From contig JANRIG010000009.1 in NCBI GenBank assembly GCA_033765235.1, positions 262,709 through 326,708 on the forward strand: a stretch of 64,000 nucleotides of DNA. The letters are read 5' to 3'. The translations under genes and the position numbers were made by a program. The DNA comes from JANRIG01 sp033765235. Its GTDB lineage: Bacteria; Bacteroidota; Bacteroidia; Cytophagales; UBA9547. This document shows, one piece after another, positions 45,654 through 54,869 of this stretch (the first letter of the stretch is position 1; each line of letters opens with the position of its first letter). The notes under the pieces are model-generated. The model worked only from the letters and a program-made list of their open reading frames with translations. It was not told the origin of the DNA and ran no database searches.

Positions 45654-47567
45654 ATGGAAAAAGCAAATACTACACTTGGTCAAAGATTTAGTTATTACTT
45701 TGACAATTTAATAAGCAAAGGCACAGGAGCATTGTTTGCACTATTAGGGCTTTCATTTTTGGCAACCTCTACTATCACAGCCATTGTAGCATTCATAGTA
45801 GGAATCAATGACTTTGGCGATGGGCAAGATATGACATTTTATGAGGCTTTTTGGATAAGCATGATGCATGTCATAGACCAGGGCACACTCACTGCAGACA
45901 ATGACTGGGCTGTACGTATATCAATGGTAATTACTACATTTATAGGTATGTTTTTGGTAAGTTCATTGATATCTATCCTTAATACTGCTTTTTCAACCAA
46001 AATTGAGCAATTGAAAAAAGGCCGTTCAACTGTGATTGAAGAAGAGCACACAATCATACTGGGATGGTCAAATAAAGTGCATCAAATTATATCCGAATTA
46101 AAAATAGCCCACGAAAACCAAGCAAAATCGGTAATAGTAGTATTGGCAGACCAAGATATAGACATGATGCGCGACGAAATAGTGTCCAATGTAGGCACAT
46201 CGGGCAAAACAAGGGTAATATGCAGAAACGGCAATCCGCGCGAAGCACATGACCTTAAAATAGTGAACCTTGATACTGCCAAAGCAATAATTATTCTCAA
46301 TCCTGAAGGTTCAAAATCAGATGCTTATGTGATAAAAACCATATTAGCCATAGTGAACAACCCAAGTAGAAAATCAGGCAAATACAATATTATAGCAGAA
46401 ATAAAAGATGAGGTGAACAGAAAAATAGCCAAAATAGTAGGGAAAGAGGAAGTGACAGTGGTAGTTTCAAACGATATTATATCTAAAATGATGGTGCAAA
46501 CCAGCAGACAATCGGGGCTGAGCCTGATTTATAATGACTTAATTGACTACTCCAATGTGGAAATATATATATTACCTATCAAAAATATTGAAGGTCACAC
46601 ATTCCACGATGCCCTCTTTGCGTTTGACGATGTGACAGTGATAGGAATACGCAAAGCAGATGCCACTATTATGCTTAACCCTCCTAAAGAAACCGTAATA
46701 GGGGTAGATGACAAGCTAATACTCATAGCACTCGATGATATAGAACTGGAATATGACAAGAATAGAAAGGTGGAGTTTGCAAAAGTAGATCGTTCTATTC
46801 TCAAAAAAAGTACACGCATCAAAGAAGTGCAAAAAACACTCATTCTTGGTTGGAACGGCAATGTAAAAATCATATTACAAGAATTGGACAACTATGTACT
46901 GCCGGGGTCAGAGGTATTTATTGTATGTGAGACAGATAACCTTGAGCGCAAAGTAACTGAAATTGGCGGACGTATGCGCAATCAAACATTAAAATCAAAA
47001 TACGGTGATATAAATGACCGTACCACACTCGACGAAATAGACTTTGGATACTACGACTACATCATCATCCTCAGCTACTCCGAGCAGTACGACATACAGG
47101 AGGCAGATTCTATATCTCTTATCACCCTTATGCATATTCGTGACATTGAGCTAATATTGGGCAAAAAATTTAATATTGTGAGTGAAATGTTGGATGGCAA
47201 TAATAGAGCTCTTGCAGATGCCTCACGTACAGACGACTTCATCATCAGCGACCAGATTATTTCCAATGTATTGGCACAATTGTCTGAAAACAATGAACTC
47301 TCAAGCATATTCGAAGACCTCTTTGATGCCGACGGAAATGAAATATACCTAAAACCTGCCTTGGATTATGCCAAGAAGAATGTAGAAACATCTGTATATT
47401 CAATTATAGAAGCCGCCTCACACAAAGGAGAAGTATTCATAGGATACAGAATAGCTTCCCAATCCAACAACCCGAGTAATAACTATGGCATCATGCTTAG
47501 CCCAAATAAAACTCAAAATGTAAAATTCACAGATGATGACAAAGTTATTGTCATTGCCGAGGAATAG
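45654..47567 (+). CDS. CASTOR/POLLUX-like putative ion channel
   Basis: 637 residues. Membrane helices at about 25-48 and 90-113, with a pore-loop segment between (MMHVIDQGTLTADND). Two long RCK/TrkA_N regions follow (about 125-260 and 385-520), with IILGWSNKVHQIISEL and LILGWNGNVKIIL glycine motifs. The pore loop lacks the TVGYG potassium filter, as in CASTOR/POLLUX relatives, so ion selectivity is uncertain. Single gene with no obvious partner. Confidence 0.85.
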   Translation: MEKANTTLGQRFSYYFDNLISKGTGALFALLGLSFLATSTITAIVAFIVGINDFGDGQDMTFYEAFWISMMHVIDQGTLTADNDWAVRISMVITTFIGMFLVSSLISILNTAFSTKIEQLKKGRSTVIEEEHTIILGWSNKVHQIISELKIAHENQAKSVIVVLADQDIDMMRDEIVSNVGTSGKTRVICRNGNPREAHDLKIVNLDTAKAIIILNPEGSKSDAYVIKTILAIVNNPSRKSGKYNIIAEIKDEVNRKIAKIVGKEEVTVVVSNDIISKMMVQTSRQSGLSLIYNDLIDYSNVEIYILPIKNIEGHTFHDALFAFDDVTVIGIRKADATIMLNPPKETVIGVDDKLILIALDDIELEYDKNRKVEFAKVDRSILKKSTRIKEVQKTLILGWNGNVKIILQELDNYVLPGSEVFIVCETDNLERKVTEIGGRMRNQTLKSKYGDINDRTTLDEIDFGYYDYIIILSYSEQYDIQEADSISLITLMHIRDIELILGKKFNIVSEMLDGNNRALADASRTDDFIISDQIISNVLAQLSENNELSSIFEDLFDADGNEIYLKPALDYAKKNVETSVYSIIEAASHKGEVFIGYRIASQSNNPSNNYGIMLSPNKTQNVKFTDDDKVIVIAEE

Positions 47568-47678
47568 CTGAGGCAGAAATAATCATCTAATATAAACCAA
47601 TAGTTTTATTATGTTGTTATATATGTAATATTATTACTGTGTGTATAATGTGTTATAAATCAATATATTAAAACAAAT

Positions 47679-48800
47679 ATGAAAATAGGCATTGTGTGCT
47701 ATCCTACATTTGGCGGTAGTGGTGTGGTAGCTACAGAGCTTGGCAAAGCATTGGCTCAAAAAGGCAATGAGGTACACTTTATAACCTATTCTTTGCCTCA
47801 AAGGCTAGATTTTTTCAGCGAAAATGTGTATTATCATGAGGTGACTATGTTCAAATATCCGCTTTTTGAATATCCGCCTTATGAACTGGCACTGGCAAGC
47901 AAAATTGTAGATGTAGCATTGCATGTATCGCTCGATGTGCTGCATGTACACTATGCCATACCACATGCTTCGGCGGCATATATGGCTAAGCAAATATTAC
48001 AGACCAAACATTATCATTTGCCTATCATAACCACACTACATGGTACAGACATTACTTTGGTAGGCAAAGCTCCTCAGTATGAACCTGTAGTCACATTCAG
48101 TATCAATGCTTCTGATGCTGTGACTGCTGTATCCAATGACTTAAAGACTGAAACATTGCAATTATTCAACATAACTAATGAAATATCCGTTATCCCCAAC
48201 TTTATAGACCTAACACGATTCAAAAAACAGAAAAAAGAACATTTCAGAAATGTGATAGCACCAAAGGGCGAAAAAATATTGGTACATACCTCCAATTTTA
48301 GAAAAGTAAAACGTATAGATGACCTCGTAAAAGTATTTGCCAACGTGTGTAATAATATCCCATCAAAGTTGCTATTGGTAGGAGATGGACCTGAGCGCAC
48401 ATATATCGAAAATTTGTGTAGAGAGCTGCAAATAGAAGAGCATGTACGGTTTCTTGGCAAACTTGATGTGGTAGAAGAAATATTGTCAGTGTGCGACTTG
48501 TTTTTATTGCCTTCAGAAACCGAGAGCTTTGGCTTGGCAGCATTAGAGGCTATGGCTTGTGAGCTCCCTGTGGTGGCATCCAATGCGGGTGGCATACCTG
48601 AAGTGGTAGAGCATGGCAAAAGCGGACTATTAAGTGAGGTAGGTGATATTGAAGATATGGCAAAAAATGTATTGCATATATTACAAAACGATAATATTGC
48701 TCGCTACAAGTCAGGTGCATTGCTCAGAGCAAAGGAGTTTGAGCTAGCCAAGATATTGCCGTTGTATGAGACAGTGTATCAAACTGTTATAAAAAAATGA
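47679..48800 (+). CDS. bshA: N-acetyl-alpha-D-glucosaminyl L-malate synthase
   Basis: 373 residues, GT-B glycosyltransferase family 4. The opening KIGIVCYPTFGGSGVVATEL and the HVHYAIPHASAAYMAK segment are typical of BshA, as is TLHGTDITLVG. The C-terminal half has PSETESFGLAALEAMACELP. BshA makes GlcNAc-malate, the first step of bacillithiol synthesis, which supports a bacillithiol-using Bacteroidota. BshB and BshC are not in this window. Confidence 0.95.
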   Translation: MKIGIVCYPTFGGSGVVATELGKALAQKGNEVHFITYSLPQRLDFFSENVYYHEVTMFKYPLFEYPPYELALASKIVDVALHVSLDVLHVHYAIPHASAAYMAKQILQTKHYHLPIITTLHGTDITLVGKAPQYEPVVTFSINASDAVTAVSNDLKTETLQLFNITNEISVIPNFIDLTRFKKQKKEHFRNVIAPKGEKILVHTSNFRKVKRIDDLVKVFANVCNNIPSKLLLVGDGPERTYIENLCRELQIEEHVRFLGKLDVVEEILSVCDLFLLPSETESFGLAALEAMACELPVVASNAGGIPEVVEHGKSGLLSEVGDIEDMAKNVLHILQNDNIARYKSGALLRAKEFELAKILPLYETVYQTVIKK

Positions 48801-48808
48801 ATTTGAAA

Positions 48809-49645
48809 TTATTTTTTTATGGCTATGACAGTCATATTTTCGATTTTATCATTAGGGTTTAGGGCAAAATTTGTGCCATAATAGGTGCCACTATAAAAAA
48901 AGGTATGTACCATAAATCCTGCCTTTTCTAATAGCAATTTCATAGATTTTCTACTAAAATGAAAGGTATGGTCTATGAGTTTGAGTGTGGGCCCGGTAGG
49001 GGGCGTATCAGGGCAGCGCAATACCAATATGCCTCCGGGCTGCAATATATTATTACATTTTGCTACAAACGCTACTGGGTCAAAGGTATGCTCTATCACA
49101 TTGTCTGCAAATATCATATCAAACATATTGTATGGCTGAAATTTTTCAAAAAATCCGGTATTAATGGTCAAACCTTTGTGTTGTGCCAATTGTGCAGAAG
49201 TGGTCTCCAGCTCGTTGCCCATCACACTTTTCCAACCTCTATTTTGTAGTGCTTCCATCAAAAATTCGCCGGAGCCGCAGCCTATTTCCAACAAAGCATT
49301 TTTAGATTGAAAAATGATGTGTTTCTCTATATCGTCCCAATTTTTTGCAGCTTTGAGGCGTCTACGCTCACCATCCATTTCAAGAGAGGCGTAGCCGAGC
49401 TGCTCAGGAAGCGGGCTGGAGTAAAATAATTTTTTATAAAGTACATCATAAAATAATTGCGATGGCCTGGGGCTTACCCACCAAAGTTCTGCTATTGTAT
49501 CGTAGCACATGCCCCATGTATGTGTGTTTACACAAATGATTCCCACTTGGCTTGCCTCATTATTTTCAAAAATCGGGTTTTTTACCTCATCAAAGTCTAA
49601 CCTCTCGGGTATGTGAGGCAAATGGATTTTGAGTAAATTTTGCAT
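48809..49645 (-). CDS. Class I SAM-dependent methyltransferase
   Basis: About 278 residues from the ATG at 49645. Motif I is LLEIGCGSGEFLMEAL, motif II region DMIFADNVIEHTFDP, and LQPGGILVLRCPDTPPTGP, typical of ubiquinone/lipid-type or small-molecule methyltransferases. Upstream in-frame ATGs at 49657 and 49675 would add up to 10 residues. I prefer 49645 because the sequence MQNLLKIHLPHIPERLDF is less hydrophobic at its start. Substrate unknown. It converges with bshA and diverges from the UbiA-family gene. Confidence 0.8.
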   Translation of the reverse strand: MQNLLKIHLPHIPERLDFDEVKNPIFENNEASQVGIICVNTHTWGMCYDTIAELWWVSPRPSQLFYDVLYKKLFYSSPLPEQLGYASLEMDGERRRLKAAKNWDDIEKHIIFQSKNALLEIGCGSGEFLMEALQNRGWKSVMGNELETTSAQLAQHKGLTINTGFFEKFQPYNMFDMIFADNVIEHTFDPVAFVAKCNNILQPGGILVLRCPDTPPTGPTLKLIDHTFHFSRKSMKLLLEKAGFMVHTFFYSGTYYGTNFALNPNDKIENMTVIAIKK

Positions 49646-49733
49646 ATTCAGAAGCATGAATAAATATCGCCACAAATGAATTAATATTTAACATATTTAT
49701 AATATATTTAAAACAAAAAAATTTGCTGTTATT

Positions 49734-50615
49734 ATGAAACATCCCTTTGATGCAGACACTGTGAAGCTGTTGCGGATACCATTTTCATATCTGTTGATGC
49801 CTATTTATTTTATGGCTCTGTCACAAGCTCCAAACCCTGATTTTGTAAAAGCATTTGGCATATTTATTATCCTACATTTATTCATATACCCTGCCAGCAA
49901 TGGATACAACAGCTATATGGACAGAGACGAAGGCAGCATTGGTGGGCTCAAAAACCCGCCAATGCCTACACAAAATCTTTTTTATGCCACACTTATCTTG
50001 GATTTTGCAGGTATAATATTGAGCACACTGATAAATGAGGAATTTTTGGTGGCTGTAATATTATATATATTAGCCTCACGTGCCTATAGCTACAAAGGTA
50101 TTCGTTTAAAAAAATATGCATTTTTAGGGTACTTTATAGTGATTGTATTTCAAGGATTTGTGACTTATTGTATGGTAATTTTGGGCAGCACCCAATTAGA
50201 ATTCAGGGAATTTTATGCCTCTGATCAATATTGGATTGCTGTAGCATCTACATTGATGATTGGCGGTGTATATCCGCTCACTCAGATATATCAACACGAG
50301 GATGACAAAAATAGAGGCGACGAAACACTGAGTTCAAAACTGGGCTATAGAGGTACATTTGTAATAAGTGGGGTTATGTTTTTGGCTTGCACAGTATTTT
50401 TATTCAGATATTTTTCTGTGGTTGACTTTGTCACATTCCAATTATTTTTAATACCTGTTGTATTTTTTTTCATCAATTGGGCATATAAAGTAGTGAAAGA
50501 TGCGGGCATGGCCAATTTTGAAAACACTATGAAAATGAACATCATAGCGGCTACTTGTATGAATGTATGTTTTTTGTTTTTGACTATATATAAGTACTTT
50601 GTGATATTGTATTGA
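49734..50615 (+). CDS. UbiA-family prenyltransferase-like membrane protein
   Basis: 293 residues, about seven to eight membrane helices. Two acidic motifs of the family are present: NSYMDRDEGSIGG after the second helix, and YQHEDDKNRGDETLSSKLG. UbiA enzymes move a prenyl group to an aromatic or other acceptor. The divergent methyltransferase next door could act on the same product (inference from position only). No quinone-pathway genes are nearby. Confidence 0.85.
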   Translation: MKHPFDADTVKLLRIPFSYLLMPIYFMALSQAPNPDFVKAFGIFIILHLFIYPASNGYNSYMDRDEGSIGGLKNPPMPTQNLFYATLILDFAGIILSTLINEEFLVAVILYILASRAYSYKGIRLKKYAFLGYFIVIVFQGFVTYCMVILGSTQLEFREFYASDQYWIAVASTLMIGGVYPLTQIYQHEDDKNRGDETLSSKLGYRGTFVISGVMFLACTVFLFRYFSVVDFVTFQLFLIPVVFFFINWAYKVVKDAGMANFENTMKMNIIAATCMNVCFLFLTIYKYFVILY

Positions 50616-50933
50616 AAATGCATTTACAAAAAATATTTTTATTAATTGCCGATAACAGCCGTTACTATTCTTTATTATGGGGTAAATTTTATCCAGTTTT
50701 ATTAGACTTGAATAAGTATACAGATATCCCGAATTTTATAACTGATGGGGCAACTTATATGTATATTTTTTTCACATAAAGCTATTATCCAAATAGTTTG
50801 AAGGTTTGAAAACTTGCCGAGACAGCATAGATATTTTAGACCATGTGCTATTATCTTAATTGCTATACTTGATAAAAAAGATATTAATAGAATTTTTCTA
50901 TAATTTTAGATGCTGCGCACCATATTATACCCT
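50616..50933. other. 318-base intergenic region
   Basis: Apart from one doubtful short reading frame (50618-50779) I see no gene, RNA or repeat. The base composition is AT-rich with no clear promoter or terminator. Confidence 0.4.
50618..50779 (+). CDS. Doubtful 53-residue reading frame after the UbiA-family gene
   Basis: Begins with ATG two bases after the UbiA-family stop and encodes 53 residues starting MHLQKIFLLIADNSRYYSLL. It may be real because of the tight spacing, but it lacks any recognisable motif, repeat or strong coding signature. It may equally be chance. Listed for completeness. Confidence 0.2.
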   Translation: MHLQKIFLLIADNSRYYSLLWGKFYPVLLDLNKYTDIPNFITDGATYMYIFFT

Positions 50934-51914
50934 TTACTTGGCAAATGATGCTCTTAAAAGTTCCAAATTAGATTGTTTATCTTTTGCCGGAAGTTGTAAA
51001 AATCCAAGAGGATGCACATACATGTTGCCATTTTCTAAAATCCACATTAAAAATTTCTGCAAGTTTTGATTGGTTGTTATTTCATAGGTAGAATACATGA
51101 CATTGACATACTCTGTTACAATATTATCATAGGTTTTGCGCTCCAGGCGGTTTATTAAGGTGTCTAAATTTGAATACATTTTTTCAGCTTCATCCAAGCG
51201 TCCATTATTATTCATATCTATAGGTATTACAAAAAGCTGTTTTTTTGAAGTACGGGTCACATTATCATATATCAGGTTTAAGTTGTTATAACTAATACCA
51301 TTAGTGTCGTTTTCCAACGCTGTTATCAAATGTTTATCGTCACCGCCAATGGGTTTTCCAATAATTTCATTTTGGTTAAACCCATAAAATGTAGCAAACG
51401 TTATAGATGCACATGCTTTTTGTGCACGAGTGTATACTTTAGGTTGATATTCATTGGTTTTGCGTTTTACAGTGAGCGGAGCATCTTCATCATCTATTTC
51501 ATCTTTTTTGAAATATATTTTTTTTAGTTGCTTTGTTTTTATGCCTTTTTCATTCCATTCTTTCACCAATGGATTTTTGGCATTGGATATAGGCAATATG
51601 GCATACCGCGATATATTAATTACATAACTTCCTGATTTTATTTCTTCTAATTTAAGTTTATGTGCATTGATGATAAAATTTGCACTGTCCACATTTGAGC
51701 TGCCTCGTGGGATTAATCTAAATTTTACACCCGGATTTTCTTTTAAAAACTCTTCTTTCCATCGTTCAATCAGTGGGTACACAAAACGCGATCCGGTAAT
51801 AATAATCGGCTTATCTGCCTCTTGTGCATGCAATAATGTTGGAGCACAATGGATTAATATTATAAAATTCCAAAAAAAGGGTAAAATTTTGAAATAATAT
51901 GATTGGACATTCAT
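50934..51914 (-). CDS. PstS-like periplasmic substrate-binding protein with an EF-hand loop
   Basis: 326 residues from the ATG at 51914; a longer reading exists, but this start leads straight into a hydrophobic signal ending near LLHAQEAD. The core is a type II periplasmic binding protein of the PstS/phosphate type (ITGSRFVYPLIERWKEEF, RGSSNVDSANF). An EF-hand-like loop DMNNNGRLDEAE at 51183-51218 has the Asp/Asn/Gly/Asp/Glu pattern and may bind calcium. No PstABC genes follow. It lies downstream of the TonB-receptor gene on the same strand and may deliver the same ligand. Confidence 0.8.
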   Translation of the reverse strand: MNVQSYYFKILPFFWNFIILIHCAPTLLHAQEADKPIIITGSRFVYPLIERWKEEFLKENPGVKFRLIPRGSSNVDSANFIINAHKLKLEEIKSGSYVINISRYAILPISNAKNPLVKEWNEKGIKTKQLKKIYFKKDEIDDEDAPLTVKRKTNEYQPKVYTRAQKACASITFATFYGFNQNEIIGKPIGGDDKHLITALENDTNGISYNNLNLIYDNVTRTSKKQLFVIPIDMNNNGRLDEAEKMYSNLDTLINRLERKTYDNIVTEYVNVMYSTYEITTNQNLQKFLMWILENGNMYVHPLGFLQLPAKDKQSNLELLRASFAK

Positions 51915-52019
51915 GAAAGACAGTAATAAAATTGGGGTTGAAGATATACCATTTTTGCTGAAACGGCAACCCACAACCCCAAATTTGCTATTATATTTTA
52001 TTATTTACGAAATTCTATG

Positions 52020-54569
52020 CTAAAATGAATGTCGTAAGGTAACCCCATATGTACGTGGATCGCCTAACACACCTGCATAATGCCCGGCATTGCCTGCCGC
52101 CGGGAGCAATTGCTCAAAATAGTTTTTGTTTAGCAAGTTGCGTCCCCATACGAATATACTAAACCCTTGGTTGCTGCGAAATCCTAATCGCCCGTTGAGC
52201 AAAAAATATTCGTCTATATTCAAATATGTTGAAGGCGATGGGCTTGAGGAAAAGCTTGAACGATAATAGCCTTCAGATCCTAAAAAGAATTTCCCTTTTT
52301 GATTTAAGAGTGTACTTCCATAGGTAAGTTCGCCTCCTGCAGATACTATATGTTTGGAAATTCCGGGCAATGCGCCTCCCGAAATATCTTTAAATGATGG
52401 TCCACCTGTTTCTTCCAAGGGCACTGGTGCATTGGTAAAGCTCACATATATGCCATCAGTATAAGCATAAGATGCAAACAAAGTAAGATACTTATTGACG
52501 GATATATTACCATCTAATTCTACACCAAATACTCGTACCTTTTCAGCATTGGCCAAATAGCCTCTGTTTACAGACAAGTCAGGTGTTTGTACCACCGTTT
52601 GGTAATCTTTTATATCAGTATAATAGGCTGACAAGTTCAAAGTAGATTTTAAGGTTGGGCTTGTTTTGACCCCTGCTTCATAGTGCGATACAAATTCTGG
52701 TTTTACTTGTACCAAACTCAAATCAGGTTGTCCGGAAGCATCATTGGGCAACCCCCCAAGGTTGATTCCTATAGGCTTAAATCCAAGGGAATAAGTGGCG
52801 TATGCATTTATTTGTTCTGAGAACTTGTAGTTTACAGATAATTGACCTGAATAATTGACCTGTTGTACAGCTGCATTAAATGCTTGATTGTTGTACACTC
52901 CTCGTTTTATGGTCAATAAACTTGGCACTGTGGTAACCAACCCGCCATAGGCAACCCGTGAATAATCAACGACTTTGCGGTCAAAATTTACTCTAAATCC
53001 GGGCAATATGTGTAACTTAGGTATTACCTCCCAATCTGCTTGTGCAAATGCCGCTGCACTAAGGTTGTCTAATCTGCTGGTGGTTCTTATTCCGTAGCCA
53101 TCCAGTAGCCCGGGGGTGCTCCATCCTGTAGAGGTGGTACTTTGCGAAAATCTCCATTGCGCATTTCCTGATTCTTCGGTGTGGTATGGGTCTGTTAATA
53201 ATTCTTGACCAAGGGCAAATAAGCCTACCACTCCACTAATTTTTTCTGTTACCTTACCTGCATATCTGAATTCCTGCGAATATTGATTGTGCACCGATGG
53301 TGCTTGAGAGCGGGATAATACTGAAAGACCTGTAAAATCTCTGTCATTTGATGGTCCCCATTTCCACCAGCGCCAAGCAGTAGTAGAAGTAAGCGTTCCG
53401 TTACCAATTTTATAATCTACATTGAGCGAGGCACCTGCAAAGTCGTTGTCTGACCTCCATGGCGTGTCTTGATCTACCACACGGTCAAATGGATTAGTGG
53501 ATGGCAACTTATAATTGAGATCATTAATAATAGCATCAAATTGTCTGTAAGCATTGCGTCGAGTTCTAGCTACTCCTGCCACTACTTGTGCGTAGCCGTC
53601 GGGGCGTTGACGTGTACCATCTATTGCAAATAGCACTTCCAATTTATTATTAGGCCTGTAGAGTACTTGCGCCCTAATACCTAAATTATTTAAGGTGTTA
53701 ATATATTTTTCGGTACGATTGTTATATATATTTCCTTCACGATTAGTACCTGAAAATGAAATTCGGGTAGCTACTTTGTTTGAAACAGGTCCTGATACAG
53801 AAGCTCTGGCTTGCACATAGTTGTAATTGCCATAACTCACTTCAAAAGTACCTGTAGGGTCAAAAGTAGGTCTTCTGCTGGTAATGTTAAAAGTACCCGC
53901 TGTAGTATTTTTGCCATATAAGGTGCTTTGAGGACCGCGTAATACTTCAATTTTGTCCACATCTATAAAATCGAGAGCGGTTGCTGCAGGTCTTGCGTAA
54001 TACACCCCATCCACATAAAATCCTACTCCTGGGTCAAGCCCATCATTAGTTAACCCAAAAGTAGAACCTAATCCTCTGATATTAAGTGTTGTATTGCGAG
54101 GATTTGATGAATATAGCTGTACTGAGGGCACAATTTCTTTTACCCTGTTTACATTAAACGAACCTGTGTTTTCGGCTACTTCACCGGCCACCACAGCCAC
54201 TGCAATGGGAATATCTTGTACATTTTCCTTTCTTCTGCGTGATGATACTTCTACTTCACCCAACAAATTATCTTCGCGTAAGGTAGACTCAAGGTTGCCT
54301 TCAGGGGCTTCGTAGAGTTCAATTTCCACTGGTTTGTAGCCAACAGTACTTATTTGCAACGTAAATGGATATTTTTTAGCTACTTCTATTTTGTACACCC
54401 CTGTCGAGTCTGTAATGGCTTGTGCTTTGTCACCTCGCACACTTATTATAGCCTCAGCTATAGGTTTGTTATTACGGTCAACAATTTTGCCGGTAATGAT
54501 TGATTGGGCAGTAAGAGAAAGCGAACCTGAATACAGGACAACTTTGAAGAGATTAAGTATATTTTTCAT
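52020..54569 (-). CDS. TonB-dependent outer-membrane receptor
   Basis: 849 residues. Signal peptide at about 1-22, a carboxypeptidase-regulatory-like domain (about 25-110), a plug with IEVLRGPQSTLYGKNTTAGT, and a 22-strand-type barrel ending in TLRHSF with terminal Phe. The barrel segments SVNYKFSEQINAYATYSLGF and SHYEAGVKTSPTLK are typical of receptors in this phylum. Ligand unknown; no SusD partner gene is seen. The PstS-like protein downstream may be its periplasmic partner (inference). Confidence 0.92.
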   Translation of the reverse strand: MKNILNLFKVVLYSGSLSLTAQSIITGKIVDRNNKPIAEAIISVRGDKAQAITDSTGVYKIEVAKKYPFTLQISTVGYKPVEIELYEAPEGNLESTLREDNLLGEVEVSSRRRKENVQDIPIAVAVVAGEVAENTGSFNVNRVKEIVPSVQLYSSNPRNTTLNIRGLGSTFGLTNDGLDPGVGFYVDGVYYARPAATALDFIDVDKIEVLRGPQSTLYGKNTTAGTFNITSRRPTFDPTGTFEVSYGNYNYVQARASVSGPVSNKVATRISFSGTNREGNIYNNRTEKYINTLNNLGIRAQVLYRPNNKLEVLFAIDGTRQRPDGYAQVVAGVARTRRNAYRQFDAIINDLNYKLPSTNPFDRVVDQDTPWRSDNDFAGASLNVDYKIGNGTLTSTTAWRWWKWGPSNDRDFTGLSVLSRSQAPSVHNQYSQEFRYAGKVTEKISGVVGLFALGQELLTDPYHTEESGNAQWRFSQSTTSTGWSTPGLLDGYGIRTTSRLDNLSAAAFAQADWEVIPKLHILPGFRVNFDRKVVDYSRVAYGGLVTTVPSLLTIKRGVYNNQAFNAAVQQVNYSGQLSVNYKFSEQINAYATYSLGFKPIGINLGGLPNDASGQPDLSLVQVKPEFVSHYEAGVKTSPTLKSTLNLSAYYTDIKDYQTVVQTPDLSVNRGYLANAEKVRVFGVELDGNISVNKYLTLFASYAYTDGIYVSFTNAPVPLEETGGPSFKDISGGALPGISKHIVSAGGELTYGSTLLNQKGKFFLGSEGYYRSSFSSSPSPSTYLNIDEYFLLNGRLGFRSNQGFSIFVWGRNLLNKNYFEQLLPAAGNAGHYAGVLGDPRTYGVTLRHSF

Positions 54570-54592
54570 GATTTATTATTTAAATTATTTTG

Positions 54593-54622
54593 CAAAATTA
54601 TTAATGATTTATAAATATCAAA
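54593..54622 (-). promoter_or_regulatory. Predicted promoter of the TonB receptor gene
   Basis: Minus strand: TTTG (54622-54619), 18-base spacer, then TAATTTTG (54600-54593), a perfect TAnnTTTG. The predicted leader to the ATG is about 18 bases. A palindromic box lies in the spacer, listed separately. Confidence 0.65.
54605..54616. promoter_or_regulatory. Palindromic box in the TonB-receptor promoter spacer
   Basis: TGATTTATAAAT contains the perfect 10-base palindrome ATTTATAAAT (54607-54616) and sits between the -33 and -7 elements. The reverse complement ATTTATAAATCA occurs again at 54650-54661. A repressor or metal-responsive regulator could bind here; no known Fur or Phr box is recognised. 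Confidence 0.45.
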
Positions 54623-54649
54623 ATATAATTCTGTTTTTTTTAAAAAAAA

Positions 54650-54661
54650 ATTTATAAATCA
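54650..54661. promoter_or_regulatory. Second palindromic box upstream of the TonB receptor
   Basis: ATTTATAAATCA, the exact inverted copy of the box at 54605-54616, with centres about 43 bases apart (roughly four helix turns). It is followed at 54661-54673 by another odd palindrome, AGAATA-T-TATTCT. Confidence 0.45.
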
Positions 54662-54869
54662 GAATATTATTCTAATAATTAGTGAAATATAGTACAATTA
54701 TTCTTTATATTAAGCTTTGGTCATAATCCGCTGCTTATAATGCAATTATTGAGATAGTATTATCATTTCGGATTTAGTAAATATAAATAAGATTATACAA
54801 GAGGTACTTAATACAAGTCATAATGTGCTGACTTTGTTTGTGTTATAGGAATTATAAGTGTGCTGTTTG

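Noticed and set aside
50618..50779. A confident small gene after the UbiA-family gene
   Set aside because: Listed only as doubtful because no motif or conservation can be seen; spacing alone is weak evidence.
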